Shown here: in pieces, positions 14,701 to 21,243 of the stretch | How positions within the stretch are numbered: the first letter of the stretch is position 1 | How the letters are laid out: the number at the start of each line of letters is the position of its first letter | The notes under the pieces: model-generated | Told to the model about the DNA's origin: nothing | What the model saw: the letters and a program-made list of their open reading frames with translations, nothing else | Database searches by the model: none | Assembly: GCA_945835425.1 (NCBI GenBank) | Contig: CAMAJC010000001.1 | Location: 1 to 25,121, forward strand | Direction: 5' to 3' | Source: an uncultured Clostridia bacterium | GTDB lineage: Bacteria; Bacillota; Clostridia; Oscillospirales; Ruminococcaceae | DNA: 25,121 nt | Position numbers and translations under genes: made by a program

Positions 14701-14803
14701 CCATCGCTTCGCTTGCATCCTCGCAGGGGATATAATACGCCCGGTTCGGTTCCGTTCCCAGGTGAAGGATTTCGGGATTTTCATAATAGTTTTCCAAAAT
14801 CAT
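11768..14803 (-). CDS. lacZ: Beta-galactosidase, glycoside hydrolase family 2
   Basis: A cytoplasmic enzyme expected to hydrolyse lactose and other beta-galactosides. The 1011-residue protein has the full GH2 architecture: N-terminal sugar-binding domain (SVWQAYGYDRHQYTN, then PCGIYRTSF), immunoglobulin-like domains, TIM barrel and C-terminal small-chain domain. The acid/base is E442 in SLGNEAGWG and the nucleophile E517 in LCEYIHAMGN; their separation of 75 is close to that in the E. coli enzyme (E461, E537). HDSDPVKGYAVSEEDI and WEWCDHAV are also typical. There is no signal peptide. AAAGGATGG lies about 8 nt before the ATG at 14803. The frame extends 14 codons upstream, but the ribosome binding site favours this start. 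No permease is adjacent. The ROK kinase downstream could use the released glucose. Confidence 0.95.
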   Translation of the reverse strand: MILENYYENPEILHLGTEPNRAYYIPCEDASEAMDGFRESSSRFILLNGDWKFKYFDSVRKVATEYWNEDCDDFDTIPVPSVWQAYGYDRHQYTNIRLPFPYDPPYVPLDNPCGIYRTSFSVADPDSRYYLNFEGVDSCMYVWVNGEFVGYSQVSHSTSEFEITRFLKEEENTLTVLVLKWCDGSYLEDQDKLRMSGIFRDVYLLRRPKEHLRDLTIKTILENNYTKGTLQVGYENKGNIPVSWVLYDTDGAKMGCGNYEAEEGGVFSAEVEAPLLWNAEHPNLYTLLIHAGEEYICQRVGFREIKIEDGVVLLNGKPITFRGVNRHDSDPVKGYAVSEEDILRDLTIMRQYNINAVRTSHYPNAPVMAEMCDRLGFYLIAESDVECHEVTFANGSKSDYKEDYPLMATDPMWAESILDRVQRNVIRDKNHPSVLIWSLGNEAGWGICFKKAARWVKEYDDTRLVHYEGENWGVGEYEDYKEELCDIDLRSRMYPPLSFIREYCENPENKKPLILCEYIHAMGNGPGDAEDYWQLIQQYPNFCGGFVWEWCDHAVFMGRTNEGKAKYYYGGDFGEFPHDENFCMDGLVYPDRTPSVGLEEYKNVIRPVRVSRDCDGSFVFQNLMDFVGTEEYLRVEYEITEDGILVGAGEIELPDVAPHQSRAFFLELPECDSETLAVRFIYKLKEATELLDEGHELGFDQIILREGNPAEQRLAELYPDLGDEEADIAVSEDDDFVILRGGRFRYVYSKATGTFTEMVCDQRTILSRPMELNIWRAPTDNDREIRVEWEGCGYDRPITRAYETDVYMGIGEVNLCTKLSMAPVYIRKLLDIEIEWTVHADGRIECLLHADRNPVFPFLPRFGIRMMLPREMDEVEYYGYGPNESYIDKHRSSWLGVFDATVDELHEDYLKPQENGSHYGCSYLTIGDERTALFISSDSFSFNASRYTQEELTKKAHNFELEESPYTVLCVDYKVSGIGSNSCGPELLPQYRLDEEEFTWNFTITPVSFEE

Positions 14804-14845
14804 GGAGCAACCATCCTTTCCATTTAACATGCAGAAAAAACACAA

Positions 14846-15190
14846 ATCAGCTGAAAGTGCTGTTTGACCTCATCTCCATATTACCATATTTATGGCAAAA
14901 AGCAAGAAGAAACAGATGAATTTTCTGCAAATGCCGGCCGAAAACGCACTATACTATTTGTATAATCCAAATGCCGCAAAATTGAAAATATCCACAGTTT
15001 TTCTCCAGTTTTTTAAAAGTACAATCTTTGAACATATAAAAATCACGTTTGTTACATTCAGCGAAACAAAATGTTACTATGACGTAACAGACCGTTTCAC
15101 AAGCTGTTACATTTAAAATTAACACGCTGTAAATTCTTATTTTGCTAAGAAAGGTAGTCAAAATATACAAAAACCATTTCTCCGGTTCAT
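14846..15190. other. AT-rich divergent regulatory region between lacZ and the 3D-domain gene
   Basis: No gene is supported. The left part should contain the lacZ promoter; a short palindrome CCATA-TT-TATGG at 14884-14895 is a possible operator. The middle contains a cluster of TGTTAC/GTAACA motifs at 15050-15110 (separate entry). The right end leads into the promoter at 15191. Confidence 0.5.
15050..15110. promoter_or_regulatory. Cluster of TGTTAC motifs, including a WalR-like box
   Basis: TGTTAC occurs at 15050, 15072 and 15105, with GTAACA at 15084-15089. The starts are 22 and 33 bp apart, i.e. in near-helical phase. TGTTAC-TATGA-CGTAAC at 15072-15088 matches the WalR consensus (TGTWAH-N5-TGTWAH) at 11 of 12 defined positions. 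The WalRK system controls wall hydrolases, including a 3D-domain protein, in Bacillus. Binding here is inferred. Confidence 0.4.
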
Positions 15191-15219
15191 TTGACAGTTT
15201 CTGTGATTCCAGCTAAAAT
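15191..15219 (+). promoter_or_regulatory. Promoter of the G5/3D-domain gene
   Basis: TTGACA at 15191-15196 and TAAAAT at 15214-15219 with a 17-bp spacer. Transcription should begin near 15226, leaving a leader of about 165 nt before the GTG. Confidence 0.85.
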
Positions 15220-15225
15220 ATAGGC

Positions 15226-15345
15226 AACGGTCGAGGAGTATGAGTTGCAGACGCTCCCCGTCGGGTTTTGGATGTCTGAGCGCGTTCGGTGGCTGCCGGA
15301 TGATATCTAAGACAACCGTTCTGTCACGGAATGGTAAAAATTTTT
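15226..15345 (+). ncRNA. Candidate structured leader RNA of the G5/3D-domain gene
   Basis: AACGGT at the predicted 5' end can pair with ACCGTT (15315-15320), closing a domain with two internal hairpins: CAGAC/GTCTG (15248-15252 with 15274-15278) and TTCGG/CCGGA (15285-15289 with 15296-15300). The 3' strand of the closing stem can instead pair with GAATGGT (15329-15335), forming a hairpin followed by AAAAATTTTT. Mutually exclusive stems are typical of riboswitches. It does not match the c-di-AMP (ydaO) consensus or any other class I know. One frame in this stretch is also open for 27 codons without a start codon, so a decayed coding fragment is the alternative. Confidence 0.35.
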
Positions 15346-15391
15346 GAGCGGCGGGTTTCGGCCCGTTAATCAGAAAGGAAGAACACATAAC

Positions 15392-16450
15392 GTGAAGAGA
15401 CTAATATCCAAAATTTCCGGAATGATCTGCGTCATGTTTGCCGGCGTCCTGATGATGAACGTCATGGACGGCGCGGCGGAAACACAATATCTTTTTTATA
15501 TTCAGGACAGCGGTGAGACAGAACTGATTTACTCCGCCACTGGTTCTGTGGAAAAAGCAATGCAGCAGGCCGGAAAGGTTCTGTATGAAGACGATTTCTA
15601 TACGGTGGAAAATACCAGCCGCGATGTTTATACAGTCACGATCACCCGTGCTGATTCCTGCATCGTCGAGGCGGACGGTGAACGGACGCCGGTTTCTTTC
15701 CGCCCTGAGGAGACGACTGTCGGCGAGGTTCTGGCAGAAGCCGGTGTTACGGTCGGTGAAAACGACCTGGTTTCGCTTGGCCTGGACGAACTGGTCAAAG
15801 ACGGTGAAACGATCCGCGTCTCCCGTGTAACGTACGAAAATTATCTGACTGACGAAGTAATCGACTGGCAGTATGATTTTGAGCCGACCCGTTATCTGCG
15901 GGAAGGTGTGATGAAGGTCTTCGCCCAGGGCGACGACGGCGCGAAAACAGTTGAACACCGCAGGACATATGTGGACGGACAGCTGGTCAGCGACGAGGTC
16001 GTAGGCGAGACGGTAACCAAAGCGGTCACCAATGGCCGTGCACAGATCGGCGACAAGGATGCGCCGGTTGATTATCTGGAAGAACCCGAATGGCTGACAT
16101 TTGATGAAAATGGGGTTCCGCAGCAGGCTGTGAAAGTCATATCAGGCCTCGGAACTGCATATACAACAACTGAAGGCGTTTACGGAGCCACCGGCCGGTA
16201 CCTGTCGGAAGGGTATGTAGCGGTTGATCCGAGTATCATCCCTTACGGTACCAAGCTTTACATCAAGACCAAGGACGGTTCTTGGGACTATGGCTATGCC
16301 ATTGCCGCGGACACTGGCGGCGCGATGCTCTCCGGACGGATTCTGGTCGACCAGTATATGAATTCTTACAACACCTGTATGCAGTATGGCGTACGCGAAG
16401 TGGACATCTATGTGTTGGAAGACCTGGATGCCCATGCTGAAATTGACTGA
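15392..16450 (+). CDS. Secreted or membrane-anchored DUF348-G5-3D domain cell-wall protein (YabE-like)
   Basis: The 352-residue protein has an N-terminal signal/anchor helix (about residues 9-27). Two DUF348-like segments follow, then a G5 domain (roughly 150-225, around VEHRRTYVDGQLVSDEVV) and a C-terminal 3D domain. The 3D domain shows its conserved aspartates in YVAVDPSIIPYGTKLYI, IAADTGGA and ILVDQYM. The 3D fold resembles lytic transglycosylases of the MltA type. Proteins of this build (YabE, and YocH with the same catalytic domain) act in wall remodelling or resuscitation. Translation starts at GTG 15392 with AAAGGAAG about 12 nt upstream; this start gives a clean signal sequence. It is monocistronic, with a long leader and a strong terminator. 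Catalytic activity is inferred from family. Confidence 0.88.
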   Translation: MKRLISKISGMICVMFAGVLMMNVMDGAAETQYLFYIQDSGETELIYSATGSVEKAMQQAGKVLYEDDFYTVENTSRDVYTVTITRADSCIVEADGERTPVSFRPEETTVGEVLAEAGVTVGENDLVSLGLDELVKDGETIRVSRVTYENYLTDEVIDWQYDFEPTRYLREGVMKVFAQGDDGAKTVEHRRTYVDGQLVSDEVVGETVTKAVTNGRAQIGDKDAPVDYLEEPEWLTFDENGVPQQAVKVISGLGTAYTTTEGVYGATGRYLSEGYVAVDPSIIPYGTKLYIKTKDGSWDYGYAIAADTGGAMLSGRILVDQYMNSYNTCMQYGVREVDIYVLEDLDAHAEID

Positions 16451-16477
16451 CATCTCCCCCATAAATATTTCCCGGAA

Positions 16478-16513
16478 AAACGGACATCTGGATTATCAGA
16501 TGTCCGTTTTTTC
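16478..16513 (+). terminator. Rho-independent terminator of the G5/3D gene
   Basis: A 13-bp perfect stem (AAACGGACATCTG, loop GATTAT, CAGATGTCCGTTT) runs into a T-tract. Confidence 0.94.
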
Positions 16514-16617
16514 CGCCCAAAAACTTTTCTTCCATATAATAGGGCACGGATTGGTGTAAAAATATGGATATTCGACAAAGTTTACATCTGCTTAACACTT
16601 TCCGAGCCCTAAATATG

Positions 16618-16641
16618 TTACAATTTAGATACGAATTGTAA
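16618..16641. promoter_or_regulatory. 8-8-8 palindrome upstream of the CdaR-type gene
   Basis: TTACAATT-TAGATACG-AATTGTAA is a perfect inverted repeat about 60 bp upstream of the promoter at 16700. The position suits an activator or autoregulator site; no regulator can be named. Confidence 0.45.
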
Positions 16642-16699
16642 TCGATTTGCAATCTTTTGCGGTTTGAAAACATTTTTTGCGGATAATTGTGATTATGCC

Positions 16700-16728
16700 T
16701 TGATTTTTTGTCAGATATGCTGTATAAT
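16700..16728 (+). promoter_or_regulatory. Promoter of the CdaR-type regulator gene
   Basis: TTGATT (16700-16705), a 17-bp spacer and TATAAT (16723-16728). The leader to the ATG is about 87 nt. Confidence 0.8.
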
Positions 16729-16821
16729 TAGAGCAGATTCTTATGTGATTTGTCAGGCAGAGGGTGAAACGCACTGCCGGCAGCTCAAATCGAATAAACA
16801 AGGGTAAAGGGGTAAAAAACT

Positions 16822-17907
16822 ATGTCAAACCGGCTTTTCCAGGGCGTTGTCCATCAGATGCGCGATGCGATTGACCGCGTGATCGGCGTAATTGACGAGA
16901 ATGCATCCATCATCGCCTGCAGCGAACTTTCCAAAATCGGTACGACCGGGGATTACTACTCGGTGGATTTTGGCGAATCTCACGACCTTTTTGTGCGCGA
17001 CGGCTATACCTATAAGCCCTTCGGCCCGCATATCAAGGCGGACTACGCGGTGTTCGTAGAGGGCACCGACGAGCTCGCAGGGCAGTACGCACAGATTCTG
17101 GCGATCTCCCTGTCCAGCATCAAGCAGTATTATGACGAAAAATACGACCGCAACAACTTCATCAAAAACGTTGTCCTGGACAACATCCTCCCGGGCGATA
17201 TCTTCACCAAGGCGAAGGAGCTCCACTTCAACGTGGACGTCACCCGCGTTGCGCTGCTGGTCCGCGTGGTTTCCACCAACGACGTTTCCGCTTACGATGT
17301 TATCCAGAATCTCTTCCCGGATAAGCAGAAGGACTTTGTCTTCAATATCAGTGAAAGCGATATCGTCCTGATCAAGGAGATCAAGGCCGGCATCGATTCC
17401 AAGGACCTGGAGAAGCTGGCCCGTTCGATCGTCGACACCCTCAGCTCTGAGTTTTATACCAAAGCGATCGTCGGCATCGGCACCAGCGTCGTCGGCATCA
17501 AGGACCTGGCTCGTTCCTTCAAGGAAGCGCAGGTCGCTCTGGAAGTCGGCAAGGTATTTGATACCGACCAGTCGATTGTCAGCTATGACAATCTGGGCAT
17601 TGCCCGCCTGATCTATCAGCTGCCGACCACCCTCTGCGAAACCTTCCTCAAAGAGGTATTCAAAACCGGTTCGATCGATTCTCTCGACCATGAGACCCTC
17701 TTCACGATTCACAAATTCTTTGAGAACAACCTGAATGTCTCGGAGACCTCGAGAAAGCTGTTCGTGCACCGCAATACGCTTGTTTACAGACTGGAGAAGA
17801 TCAAAAAGCTCACCGGTCTGGATCTGCGCGAATTTGACCATGCGATCATCTTCAAGATTGCCCTGATGGTCAAGAAATACCTGAATTCGAGCCCCACAAA
17901 GTTCTGA
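16822..17907 (+). CDS. CdaR/PucR-family transcriptional regulator
   Basis: The 361-residue protein has an N-terminal sensor-like part (IGVIDENASIIACSELSKIG), a central GGDEF-like CdaR domain (about residues 130-270, with AIVGIGTSVVGIKDLARSFKEAQVALEVG), and the C-terminal PucR-type helix-turn-helix. That HTH is FFENNLNVSETSRKLFVHRN followed by TLVYRLEKIKKLTGLDLR. Family members sense sugar diacids, purine breakdown products or other small molecules; the ligand here is unknown. AAAGGGG lies about 9 nt before the ATG. It has its own promoter and an inverted repeat after its stop, so it seems independent of the downstream ftsEX operon. Its position ahead of division genes suggests a link with envelope state, but that is speculation. 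Confidence 0.9.
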   Translation: MSNRLFQGVVHQMRDAIDRVIGVIDENASIIACSELSKIGTTGDYYSVDFGESHDLFVRDGYTYKPFGPHIKADYAVFVEGTDELAGQYAQILAISLSSIKQYYDEKYDRNNFIKNVVLDNILPGDIFTKAKELHFNVDVTRVALLVRVVSTNDVSAYDVIQNLFPDKQKDFVFNISESDIVLIKEIKAGIDSKDLEKLARSIVDTLSSEFYTKAIVGIGTSVVGIKDLARSFKEAQVALEVGKVFDTDQSIVSYDNLGIARLIYQLPTTLCETFLKEVFKTGSIDSLDHETLFTIHKFFENNLNVSETSRKLFVHRNTLVYRLEKIKKLTGLDLREFDHAIIFKIALMVKKYLNSSPTKF

Positions 17908-17918
17908 TGGAATGTCTG

Positions 17919-17951
17919 CGATTTCCGCGGGCTTATTGCCTGCGGAAATCG
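17919..17951 (+). terminator. Possible terminator after the CdaR-type gene
   Basis: CGATTTCCGC (17919-17928) and GCGGAAATCG (17942-17951) form a perfect 10-bp stem around a 13-nt loop. The T-tract that follows is poor (ATTTGC), so termination may be partial and some transcripts could read into ftsE. Confidence 0.5.
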
Positions 17952-17953
17952 AT

Positions 17954-17983
17954 TTGCTATGTTTAGGGGAAAAAATTTAATAT
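17954..17983 (+). promoter_or_regulatory. Possible promoter of the ftsE operon
   Basis: TTGCTA (17954-17959) and TAATAT (17978-17983) with an 18-bp spacer. Each hexamer is only a moderate match. It is the best candidate in the 244-nt gap before ftsE. Confidence 0.4.
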
Positions 17984-18151
17984 GTTGCCTTGCTAAAAAA
18001 GGAGACATAATTGGGGAAACGCGTGTTTGGGATGTAAGAATTCTGGCGGGCACCTGAAAGCCCTGCAGAAAACATGGGGGAAATTGATCCGACCGGGGGA
18101 ATGGTCGCGGTCAATTCGGCAAAATAACCAAACCAAAGGAATGATACAAAC

Positions 18152-18844
18152 ATGATAGACCTGATCGACGTTTCATTTCAGTATGAAAATGGAACCGAGG
18201 CCTTACACAATGTCAATCTGCGTGTAAATCAGGGCGAATTTGCTTTTGTCGTCGGCTCGTCCGGCGCCGGCAAGACCTCGATTCTGAAGCTGCTGCTGCG
18301 GGAAGCGGTCGCGACTTCGGGACAGGTTATCGTCAACGGCTTCAACTTAAATAAGCTAAAAAACAGGCAGATCCCGAAATTCCGCCGCAGTATCGGCGTT
18401 GTCTTTCAGGATTTCCGCCTGATACCGGACATGACGGTGTACGACAACGTCGCCTTTGCGATGCGCGTCACCGACCAGTCCAATAAATCCATCCGGCAGC
18501 GTGTCCCGGAGGTGCTCGAAATGATGAACCTTGCCCATAAGGCAAAGCAGCATCCTTACGAGCTGTCCGGCGGCGAACAGCAGCGCGTATCTTTGGCGAG
18601 AGCGCTGATCAACCATCCGCCGCTGATCATCGCGGACGAGCCGACCGGCAACATTGACCCTGAATTTTCCTACGAAATCGTGGAAATGCTGCAGCAGATC
18701 AATAAGCAGGCGGGTACCACCATTCTGATGGTCACCCACGAGCATGAGATGGTCAAGTATTTCGGCGGCCGCACGATCAATATCGAAGAGGGCCGTGTAG
18801 TTTTCGACGATTATATTATTGGAGGGGCCAATGAGAGCGAGTAG
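18152..18844 (+). CDS. ftsE: Cell division ATP-binding protein FtsE
   Basis: FtsE is the ATPase of the FtsEX complex, which transmits a conformational signal across the membrane to switch on peptidoglycan hydrolases. The 230-residue protein has Walker A GSSGAGKT (residues 35-42), the Q-loop VVFQDFRLIPDMTVYDNV typical of FtsE, signature LSGGEQQR (from 138), Walker B LIIADEPTGNID and the switch histidine in VTHEHEM. The last 14 bp overlap ftsX, so the two are translationally coupled. The AAAGGAATG segment ahead of the ATG gives the ribosome binding site. ftsX, an M23 hydrolase gene and an S41 protease gene follow, an arrangement that supports the FtsEX assignment over other ABC systems. Confidence 0.96.
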   Translation: MIDLIDVSFQYENGTEALHNVNLRVNQGEFAFVVGSSGAGKTSILKLLLREAVATSGQVIVNGFNLNKLKNRQIPKFRRSIGVVFQDFRLIPDMTVYDNVAFAMRVTDQSNKSIRQRVPEVLEMMNLAHKAKQHPYELSGGEQQRVSLARALINHPPLIIADEPTGNIDPEFSYEIVEMLQQINKQAGTTILMVTHEHEMVKYFGGRTINIEEGRVVFDDYIIGGANESE

Positions 18845-19736
18845 TATGCGGTATCTGGTGAAAAACGGGTTCAAAAACCTGTGGAATAACCGGATGATGA
18901 CCGTCGCTTCGGTGGGAACGCTGATCGCCTGTCTGCTGATCGTAGGCATCGCGGTGCTGTTCTCGCTGAACGTGGACAATATGGTCGAATACGTCGGCGA
19001 GCAGAATGAGCTTGTCATATTTATGGAAGCCGGGACCACCGAGAACCAGCTCAGCGAGACCCGCAGCCAGTTAAGCAAAATCAGCGGCCTGGGCGACATC
19101 ACCTATGTTTCCAGCGAAGAAGCGATGCAGTCGATCGTCGACAAATACCTCGACGGGGACGCAGGCCTTCTGGAAGGGATGGACAATGATTTTATGCCCG
19201 CCTCCTTCCGCTGCCGGATCACCGACCCGGAGATCGTTTCGGAAATCACCGATACGCTGCAGGCTCTGCCGTATGTGCAGGAGGTGGAAGCGCCCACCGA
19301 GATCACCGAGACGCTGGTCCGCCTGCGCAAGATGATCAACGTTTTCGGCGGCGCGATCATTGTCGCGCTGGTCATCGTATCGCTGGTCATCATCACCAAT
19401 ACGATCCGCGCGTCGGTCTTCACCAGACGCCGTGAGATCAACATCATGAAATACGTCGGCGCCACCAACTCCTTCATCCGGATTCCGTTCATTGTAGAAG
19501 GAATGGTCCTGGGACTGCTGTCCGCCTGCATCGCGTTTGGCCTTGTCTGGGCCGGATACAATGTTTTCCTGGACATTATCCGCATGGAGAGCACTTCGCT
19601 GATGGCCGGCGTCGTCAATCAGGTCATGCCGTTCTCTGAACTGGCGACCCAGGTGCTGGGATGCTTCCTGCTGTCCGGCATCAGCGTCGGCTGCATCGGC
19701 AGTGTATTCAGCATGAGAGGGTACCTGAAAGTCTGA
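18831..19736 (+). CDS. ftsX: Cell division permease-like protein FtsX
   Basis: FtsX is the membrane partner of FtsE; its extracellular loop recruits and activates wall hydrolases. The 301-residue protein has four helices, at about residues 22-45, 170-192, 218-243 and 273-295, with a large extracytoplasmic loop of about 120 residues after the first. SSMRYLVKNGFKNLWNNR and VFTRRREINIMKYVGATN are typical. A TTG at 18819 and an ATG at 18846 are alternatives, but GGAGGGG just before the ATG at 18831 and the short spacing support the chosen start, which overlaps the ftsE end by 14 bp. The loop probably binds the coiled coil of the M23 protein encoded next. Confidence 0.95.
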   Translation: MRASSMRYLVKNGFKNLWNNRMMTVASVGTLIACLLIVGIAVLFSLNVDNMVEYVGEQNELVIFMEAGTTENQLSETRSQLSKISGLGDITYVSSEEAMQSIVDKYLDGDAGLLEGMDNDFMPASFRCRITDPEIVSEITDTLQALPYVQEVEAPTEITETLVRLRKMINVFGGAIIVALVIVSLVIITNTIRASVFTRRREINIMKYVGATNSFIRIPFIVEGMVLGLLSACIAFGLVWAGYNVFLDIIRMESTSLMAGVVNQVMPFSELATQVLGCFLLSGISVGCIGSVFSMRGYLKV

Positions 19737-19753
19737 ACAATCGCAAAAACCTC

Positions 19754-19777
19754 ATGTAAAGCCAAAACGCTTTACAT
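19754..19777. repeat. Hairpin between ftsX and the M23 hydrolase gene
   Basis: ATGTAAAGC-CAAAAC-GCTTTACAT has perfect 9-bp arms. There is no T-run after it, so a true terminator is unlikely. It could be an mRNA processing or stability element, or an operator with two inverted TGTAAA half-sites. Confidence 0.6.
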
Positions 19778-19808
19778 ACCCGTCACCTGCAAATGGGAGG
19801 GAAAACCA

Positions 19809-21137
19809 ATGCACAAATTACAATTACATCCCCGTCTGAAACGTCTTTGCACCATTTTCCTGGCAGCTGCGATCACGATGACTGCCACGATCGGCCTGGC
19901 CGGTTACCATCCGGCAGTCCGGGCCTCTGCGGCATCCATTACCGAACTGGAATCCCAGAAAGAGGAGATCAACGCCAAGCTGGACGCGGTCAATGAAAAG
20001 ATCGACGACCTGCAGGATAAGATCGATCAGGAAGAAGCCTATCAGGCGGAGCTGACCAATCAGATCAGCCTCTATAAGCAGCAGATTCAGCTGCTGGACG
20101 AGGAGATCGAGAGCCTCGAAATCGAGATCGAAAATAAGAACGCGGAGATCGTCCAGCTGGAAGAGGATATTGACCAGCTGGAGGTCGATATCGCCGCCAA
20201 GCAGGTCGAAATCGACGAGACCTATGAGCAGTTCAAGACCCGCATGGTCGCGCTGTATCAGGCCGGCGAGACCTCTTCTCTGGCGATGCTGCTTTCTTCC
20301 AGCAGCTTTTCGGACTTTGTGACTAATGTCCGTCTGATGCAGGCGGTTTCCGCCAGCGATGAGCAGCTGGTAGACAAGCTGCGCACCCAGAAAGCTGATC
20401 AGGAAGAGACCAAGGCGCAGGTCGAGGACACCAAGGCGCAGGTTGAGACCGCTCTGATCGAAGTGCAGGAATATGAAGAATCCGTTATCCTGCAGCGCGA
20501 GGAGCAGAAGACCGCCCAGTCCAATCTGGAAGTCGCTTATTCCAAGAGTAAGTCGGCGCAGGAGGACCTGGAGGCCCTGAAGGCGCAGTATGAGGAAGAC
20601 CTGGCGGCCGCAAAGGCGCAGGATGAAGCCGTTGAAAGCGAGATTCAGGCGTTCTATGCCGAGCAGGCCAGAAAAGCTGCCGAGGCCGAAAAAGCCAGAC
20701 AGGAAGCAGCCGCAAAGGGCGAGACCGTCGAAGAAGCGCCTGTCAACACCGGAAACCTCAGCTTCCGCTGGCCGCTTCCCGGTTACAGCATGATCACCTC
20801 CGGCTACGGCCCCAGATGGGGCAGCTTCCACACCGGTATCGACATCAGCGGCGGCGGCGTCTACGGTGCGTCGATCGTTGCGGCGGAGTCGGGGACGGTT
20901 ATTCTGGCGTCCTCCCATTACAGCTACGGCAACTACGTCATCGTTGATCACGGCGGCGGATATACGACTCTGTACGCCCATATGTCCAGCATCGCCTGCA
21001 GCGTCGGCGACTACGTCTCCAAAGGCCAGACGATCGGTTATGTCGGCTCGACCGGCAACTCCACCGGTCCGCATCTGCACTTTGAGGTGCGTATCAACGG
21101 TTCCCATCAGAATCCTTCCGGCTTTGTCAGCCCGTAA
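19809..21137 (+). CDS. PcsB/CwlO-like coiled-coil peptidoglycan hydrolase with M23 domain
   Basis: A secreted protein of 442 residues. A signal peptide ends near residue 41 (VRASAAS). A long coiled coil covers about residues 42-300, interrupted by the conserved hinge MVALYQAGETSSLAMLLSSS. A C-terminal LytM/M23 zinc peptidase domain follows. The active-site residues are present: H341 and D345 in FHTGIDIS, and H422 and H424 in HLHFEV. The hydrolase domain should therefore be active, unlike degenerate EnvC-type activators. PcsB and CwlO are held inactive until FtsEX engages the coiled coil; the gene follows ftsX after 72 nt, supporting that partnership. The coiled coil includes a TKAQVED/TKAQVET tandem. 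AATGGGAGGG lies 7-8 nt before the ATG. The bond cleaved is likely in the peptide cross-links, by family. Confidence 0.93.
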   Translation: MHKLQLHPRLKRLCTIFLAAAITMTATIGLAGYHPAVRASAASITELESQKEEINAKLDAVNEKIDDLQDKIDQEEAYQAELTNQISLYKQQIQLLDEEIESLEIEIENKNAEIVQLEEDIDQLEVDIAAKQVEIDETYEQFKTRMVALYQAGETSSLAMLLSSSSFSDFVTNVRLMQAVSASDEQLVDKLRTQKADQEETKAQVEDTKAQVETALIEVQEYEESVILQREEQKTAQSNLEVAYSKSKSAQEDLEALKAQYEEDLAAAKAQDEAVESEIQAFYAEQARKAAEAEKARQEAAAKGETVEEAPVNTGNLSFRWPLPGYSMITSGYGPRWGSFHTGIDISGGGVYGASIVAAESGTVILASSHYSYGNYVIVDHGGGYTTLYAHMSSIACSVGDYVSKGQTIGYVGSTGNSTGPHLHFEVRINGSHQNPSGFVSP

Positions 21138-21169
21138 TAATCAAAACGGTACCTGCATATAACAGTAAT

Positions 21170-21211
21170 GGCCGGCGTCCCGGTTAAGAGGGCGTCGGCC
21201 TCTTTGCTTTT
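21170..21211 (+). terminator. Possible intra-operon terminator after the M23 hydrolase gene
   Basis: GGCCGGCGTC (21170-21179) pairs with GGCGTCGGCC (21191-21200) using two G-U pairs, followed by TCTTTGCTTTT. The interrupted T-tract suggests partial termination, lowering expression of the downstream protease. Confidence 0.6.
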
Positions 21212-21243
21212 CCGAAGAAAACGGCAGAAAGAAGAACGATGTT

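Noticed and set aside
15226..15320. c-di-AMP (ydaO) riboswitch before the 3D-domain gene
   Set aside because: Suggested by the gene type, but the conserved ydaO segments as I know them are not present; kept only as an unclassified leader.
18074..18127. 17-residue frame just before ftsE
   Set aside because: No ribosome binding site precedes its ATG.
20401..20460. Tandem repeat AAGGCGCAGGT within the hydrolase gene
   Set aside because: It encodes repeated heptads of the coiled coil and needs no separate explanation.
19824..21107. 427-codon minus-strand frame opposite the M23 hydrolase gene
   Set aside because: Leu-rich shadow of the Gln/Glu-rich coiled coil; no start signal.
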